DNA of 64,000 nt. Origin: Marasmius tenuissimus (taxonomy: Eukaryota; Basidiomycota; Agaricomycetes; Agaricales; Marasmiaceae). The stretch lies in assembly GCA_029532415.1 (NCBI GenBank), contig JAQOTA010000020.1:1116001-1180000 (forward strand), read 5' to 3'. The notes beneath the pieces are model-generated. The model was not told where the DNA came from and searched no databases. It saw only the letters and a program-made list of their open reading frames with translations. Position numbers and translations under genes: made by a program. Below are positions 60,088 to 64,000 of this stretch, one piece after another (position 1 is the stretch's first letter; each line of letters starts with the position of its first letter).

Positions 60088-61613
60088 CTATTTGAAGTTG
60101 ATAGCAACCTCCGCTTGCCATGAATCCTCACCAACATTGTGCACGGATAATAGCATGCTATGGTCAAGGCAGAAGCCGCCAGCACCGAGGCGCCAGTCTG
60201 GATTCCTGGTCGACTGATACTGAATTTTCTAGGGAGGAGAATCAGAACGAGCAAAAGACAAATCAGTTCTGGTAGAAGTATTCACCTCGACGTATTCCGA
60301 GAAGTAGTGTGCGATCATACTCATGAGATGAGCCCTGGTAATAGGACTTGGGGCGTCAGCCGGCTCTGCCGGCGGGTCCAAATTCGAAAGTCAAGGTTTC
60401 TCGAGCATCAGGATATCAGGTCTCAATGCCTGAGTCTCTCAAACTCATGACTTGCAATCTATGTAATATGGTGCTGAGATAGTGACATGTTCACACATTC
60501 ACTAGGGAAACCCACCAGTCTATCCACTCCAGAAATCCATAGCAGTATTCCCTGGGACTCTTGTAAGTAGCTATTCATCAGACAGCAGTATTTTTGACAA
60601 GTGTATTCCCACCAGCAATAAGTACCTACTTTACACTCACATGCAAAATGAATACCATGTCCACAGACGCTGTTAGCCCGGCCCAGAACCCACTCCTCAC
60701 AATATATCCCTGATCTCCCACCCGGTACAATTCACTATTAGTGTTGATAGTAGATACAATATTTATCAGCATGTTCTTGACATAGAATCTGTGTAATTGT
60801 TCCCATTGGACATCCGAGATATCTGTGAATATACAGAACAGTGGCAGTGGGGGTCAGAGAGGCAGATGGGATGGATTTTGGGAGAAGGTGAACGGTGTCC
60901 ACAACATTCATGTTGTATCTTGAGTTAGGGCAGGGCTTCCAGAGCACTTGTGAAAAATTGACCAAATGGGGTACAGCTTCTGGCTTCATCCTGAAGCCCA
61001 TCCAAAAATGGGAGGAAGACCTGATGCATGAGAGAAACGCACTAAAATAGGAAGGAAAGGCCAAAAAGGGCTGCACTTTGAACTATATCTGGTAGAAAAC
61101 TCTCACATCTTAAGCTTTGGTGAAAAAAAGTTTCCAGGATGGAAAAAGCCTAATTCTTGTTCCTCGAATTCGGAACTGACGGGCATTATGATGTCGATAC
61201 TCCGACACCAGGGTACATGCTTGTAGCTGGGCCACTGTAGGAAAGAAGTTAAGTAAGCAACTACAGACAAAATCAAACGGGGAAGTAAAGGAACATACCG
61301 AGATGTGAAGGTTAATCTTTCTCTGTCTGGTATGAGCCAGAACAGCATTGTTTGCACCTTGCATCATCTGCTGGAGTGCATGAGGGCCTCTTGCATGAAG
61401 CTCTCAAAGGGGCATTCCGATGTTCGAGTACCCCACATAGTCGAACGAGATCTCATGCAAAGGCCGCGACTTCCCCACAGGGGCCTGTGGTACATGTCAG
61501 CGGGTAGAAGAGCTGGCGGACGCAGAGGGCTGCTGAATAGCAGAACCCAAAGAAGAGTAGGAGGAGCAGTTGATGGAGCCGACAGGAGTGTGGAGAGGGT
61601 TGGTGTAGGACAT
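60088..61613 (-). pseudogene. WPGY-family pseudogene W6, interrupted by an insertion
   Basis: Exon 1 (61299-61613) has two TGA stops, one after SASSSTR where the paralogues have CGA and one in GMPL-ELHARG where they have CGG. Exon 2 starts normally at 61234 (WPSYKHVPWCRSIDII) but is split after about 55 bases by some 830 bp of foreign sequence, and resumes at about 60347 down to 60286. Exon 3 (60088-60228) is still open. Differences from W4/W5 are mostly CpG to TpG or CpA. The upstream palindrome is absent: homology ends near 61690. Confidence 0.82.
60348..61178. mobile_element. ~830 bp insertion of unknown class in W6 exon 2
   Basis: Placed by comparison with intact copies (left border ATAGGAC, right border GGGCATTATGATG). 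No clear terminal repeats or open frame; a short CpG-rich start is followed by CpG-poor, TG/CA-rich sequence. Class and target duplication are not resolved. Confidence 0.5.
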
Positions 61614-61689
61614 TTCGGAAGAGAGTTGCGAATGCAAGAGGGGTTGTTGTGAGAAGCTGAAGATCAGACTGAGCTGATGTTGAACCCAC

Positions 61690-64000
61690 TGTCAACTCAA
61701 GCATGAAAACAGTGTTACATTTACAGACTTCAGGTATAGTCGCTTAGGCTTTGTGATTTGCATACATTCTTGCTCATTTTATTTGGCAGAATGTTGCCTG
61801 GCAAAGCAGAACCTTTGAATTAACACTGAGATTGTCAGTTTGGACTGTTTTCTCATTTTGGGGAACTGAACAACCAGTTTTGCTCAGTATCAGTTTATCT
61901 CCTCTGCAGAATTGTAATCTGAATGTTTCTTTGTAGGATAGTAAGCTTACTGGAGAATTCAATCTCACAAGCCAAGGCTACTGTGATTGTCTTTGACCAA
62001 GTCTCTCTCATTGATATCCTTCCTCTACAATACGGGAAGACAATCGCTCCTCAATGTACCTCGCACCAGCTCTATGTATTCAATGGGTCATGTTAGGCTG
62101 GAACATGGATGTTTTCCCTCGCTGAACTCTATCTGGAAAAAGAGTGTAGGGGATGCCTGATACGCTGAATTTTAACATTGGGTGCTATCAAGTTCTATGT
62201 TACTCTGTTTAGATACTGATGAAATTACTCTAGGATTGTAACCTCCCTGTGGCTTATGTTGCTCAGCGACCCTTCAACATCATTCTCATACCTGAAAACC
62301 TCACAGATGGTCTCTACTTCTTGGCCTCCTTTCATTCCAACACATAGCCTCATCAAGAATACAATGCTCCTGCTTTGTCATTACCTCTTTTTGCGCCTTT
62401 TTGCGCTGGGGGTGCTCCTTGATATTGCCACTGGACGTTACCATCATATTGTGTTCATTGTCAGGCACCCTCACCTCACGCCCAGCTTCCGCTTTCATAC
62501 ACCGGCCCCCTGATTATCATCGTGCAAGCCGGATCTAAGATCAAGTTTCAAGATGTTTGTAGTTGGGAGTGTTCTTGCAGTGTTCTCGGCCATTGATCAG
62601 ACGGTACTTCAGATGACAGCCTGTCACCTCCAAAGTTGAGTTGGCTTCACCTACGCACAAATACCTCGTGCCAGCCCTGTTACAGAGCAAGCCTGTGTCA
62701 GCCATAGCCTTCAGGAAGGCTTGTCTACCAAACTGCTATGGTGCTTTTGGGATTTCTCGTCCCTTCTCTCATCCCTATCTTCACATCTATGCCTCGCTTG
62801 ATTTCTTAAACAATGTTCCTTCACCTGTCAAACGTATCGTCTCACCTCCCCTTCCACTTCACTTGGGCACCATGAGGACCCATAGCTATCCCTTGTCTAC
62901 CTCGCTTATTTACCCTTTGTTCTTGTTGTGATCAATGAGCTATAGTCTGACTATACCCTCCTTTACATTGTTATTTACACGAGCAGAGTCCAGACTCCAG
63001 TCTTGTACAGACTGGTTCTACATCACATCTAGCCGGCATATAACACGTACCTCAGTCTGACCGAAACAAACATATTCTTACATTGCATGTCGGGTGTAGC
63101 CATCGGGTTCGCAGACCATTGCAAGGCACAAAGTACGGTGCCCTGCAATGGAATCTTTCACTCTCCTGATTCTGGGCCCGTTACAACTGAAACAACACAA
63201 CAAGTATGTCTTTGGATGTCATCAGGAAAAAGGGTCCTGGCACTGGGGCAACCTGGGCTCTCTGGGTTGTCCCAGAGACGCAAAGATGCCAAGTTAGCCG
63301 GATTGTCCCAGGAAATAGGTTCCCACGTCCCTGAGCCTAAGTTATCCCGGGAACAACCTGAGCCAACCTCAGGCATCTTTTTGGACCTCACAAGTAATCC
63401 CCCCAGTAAGCCAGAGTTAGCATAGGTTTTTAGGGGTTCTTTGAGTGCAGGCCATAAATCACAAGCACCGTTTGGTGGATAAACAGTCAGGACATTATAA
63501 AAAAATGGAAAATAAATGATATTCCACATATACCTACTACAAGTGACAAGGCCTACTACAGTACATATTAGGGCACATACGGCTACATTGTTGTTGTCAG
63601 AGACTACCTGTCTCAAAATCACATCCACCCCTCATCACAGCTAGCAATCATAGAGCAGTAAATCCTTGTAAATTGTGTATATCCACTGGAGGAGAAAGGT
63701 GGTAAGTTATAATGGAACTAGAAGAACAAACGAGGCGTCTCTCACTGACATTGTGGGCCACATATCAGTCAACCACCATCACGTTCTAAGTTTGACTCGC
63801 TTTACTGCCCAAGGGACCTGAAACAAGAGTAAAGGATGGGTGAACACCAAAAGTAAGAGCAAACAGAAAAAAGCAATATTAGCCAATGTTCTGGAGTACA
63901 AAATGTAGACAGAATAACCTGGTACTACTACTCGGTGGTGTACACTTCTACAAGAAACCTTGGGGAAGTGCATACAATGGCACACGAGCGTGATGGTACT
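61690..64000. other. CpG-poor, gene-free, repeat-like DNA to the window end
   Basis: Base use changes visibly from about 61690: CpG becomes rare, TG and CA common, and A/T runs increase. Open frames (for example 62641-62931, 63087-63425) have no recognisable family. This is what old, methylated transposon DNA looks like, but no LTR, transposase or reverse transcriptase is recognised. Confidence 0.5.

Noticed and set aside
61690..64000. LTR retrotransposon at the window end
   Set aside because: Repeated words and CpG depletion are suggestive, but no long terminal repeats, primer-binding site or polymerase motifs could be found.

Overview
The window looks like nuclear DNA of a filamentous basidiomycete, most likely an agaricomycete. 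Genes are split by many short introns (about 45-65 bases, GT...AG). The families present are ones expanded in mushrooms: F-box/LRR-like proteins, a MYND zinc finger, a fungal rhodopsin-domain protein, multi-pass membrane proteins and a tra2-like RRM protein. Two tRNA-Ile genes are eukaryotic, one of them with an intron. All gene models were spliced by eye; junctions were accepted only where the reading phase closed.

Layout. 0.2-1.7 kb: a protein with three Rap1-type Myb repeats. 2.1-7.9 kb: a tandem duplication carrying two secreted GH43 glycosidase genes. 8.1-14.5 kb: two members of a small-protein family (here 'WPGY family') on either side of a fungal rhodopsin-domain gene. 14.5-17.7 kb: gene-free, with scattered copies of a 35-37 bp palindrome. 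17.7-19.9 kb: MYND protein. 20.5-27.6 kb: two convergent F-box / WPGY gene pairs. 28-32 kb: palindrome array and a tra2-like pseudogene. 32-40.8 kb: one tRNA and no convincing gene. 40.9-44.9 kb: a 1029-residue protein with four putative zinc-binding modules. 45-47 kb: second tRNA-Ile and a membrane protein. 48.6-49 kb: WPGY relic. 49.5-50.4 kb: intact tra2-like gene. 51.7-56.3 kb: a third palindrome array / WPGY / F-box module, inverted, with the F-box gene broken. 57-59.8 kb: a large agaricomycete protein of unknown function. 60-64 kb: a broken WPGY copy and CpG-poor, repeat-like DNA.

Three observations stand out. (1) 25.2-31.8 kb and 49.8-56.3 kb are one inverted duplication, with mirror coordinates summing to about 81.5-81.6 kb. 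Its arms decayed reciprocally: the left keeps the F-box gene and lost the RRM gene, and the right does the opposite. (2) The WPGY family (five intact copies, two relics) is paired tail-to-tail with an F-box gene three times. (3) Every intact WPGY gene has a GTGAT-N-ATCAC palindrome about 300 bp upstream of its ATG, and further palindromes are scattered nearby in the same neighbourhoods. Together these look like a recently amplified gene-pair-plus-promoter cassette whose function is unknown.
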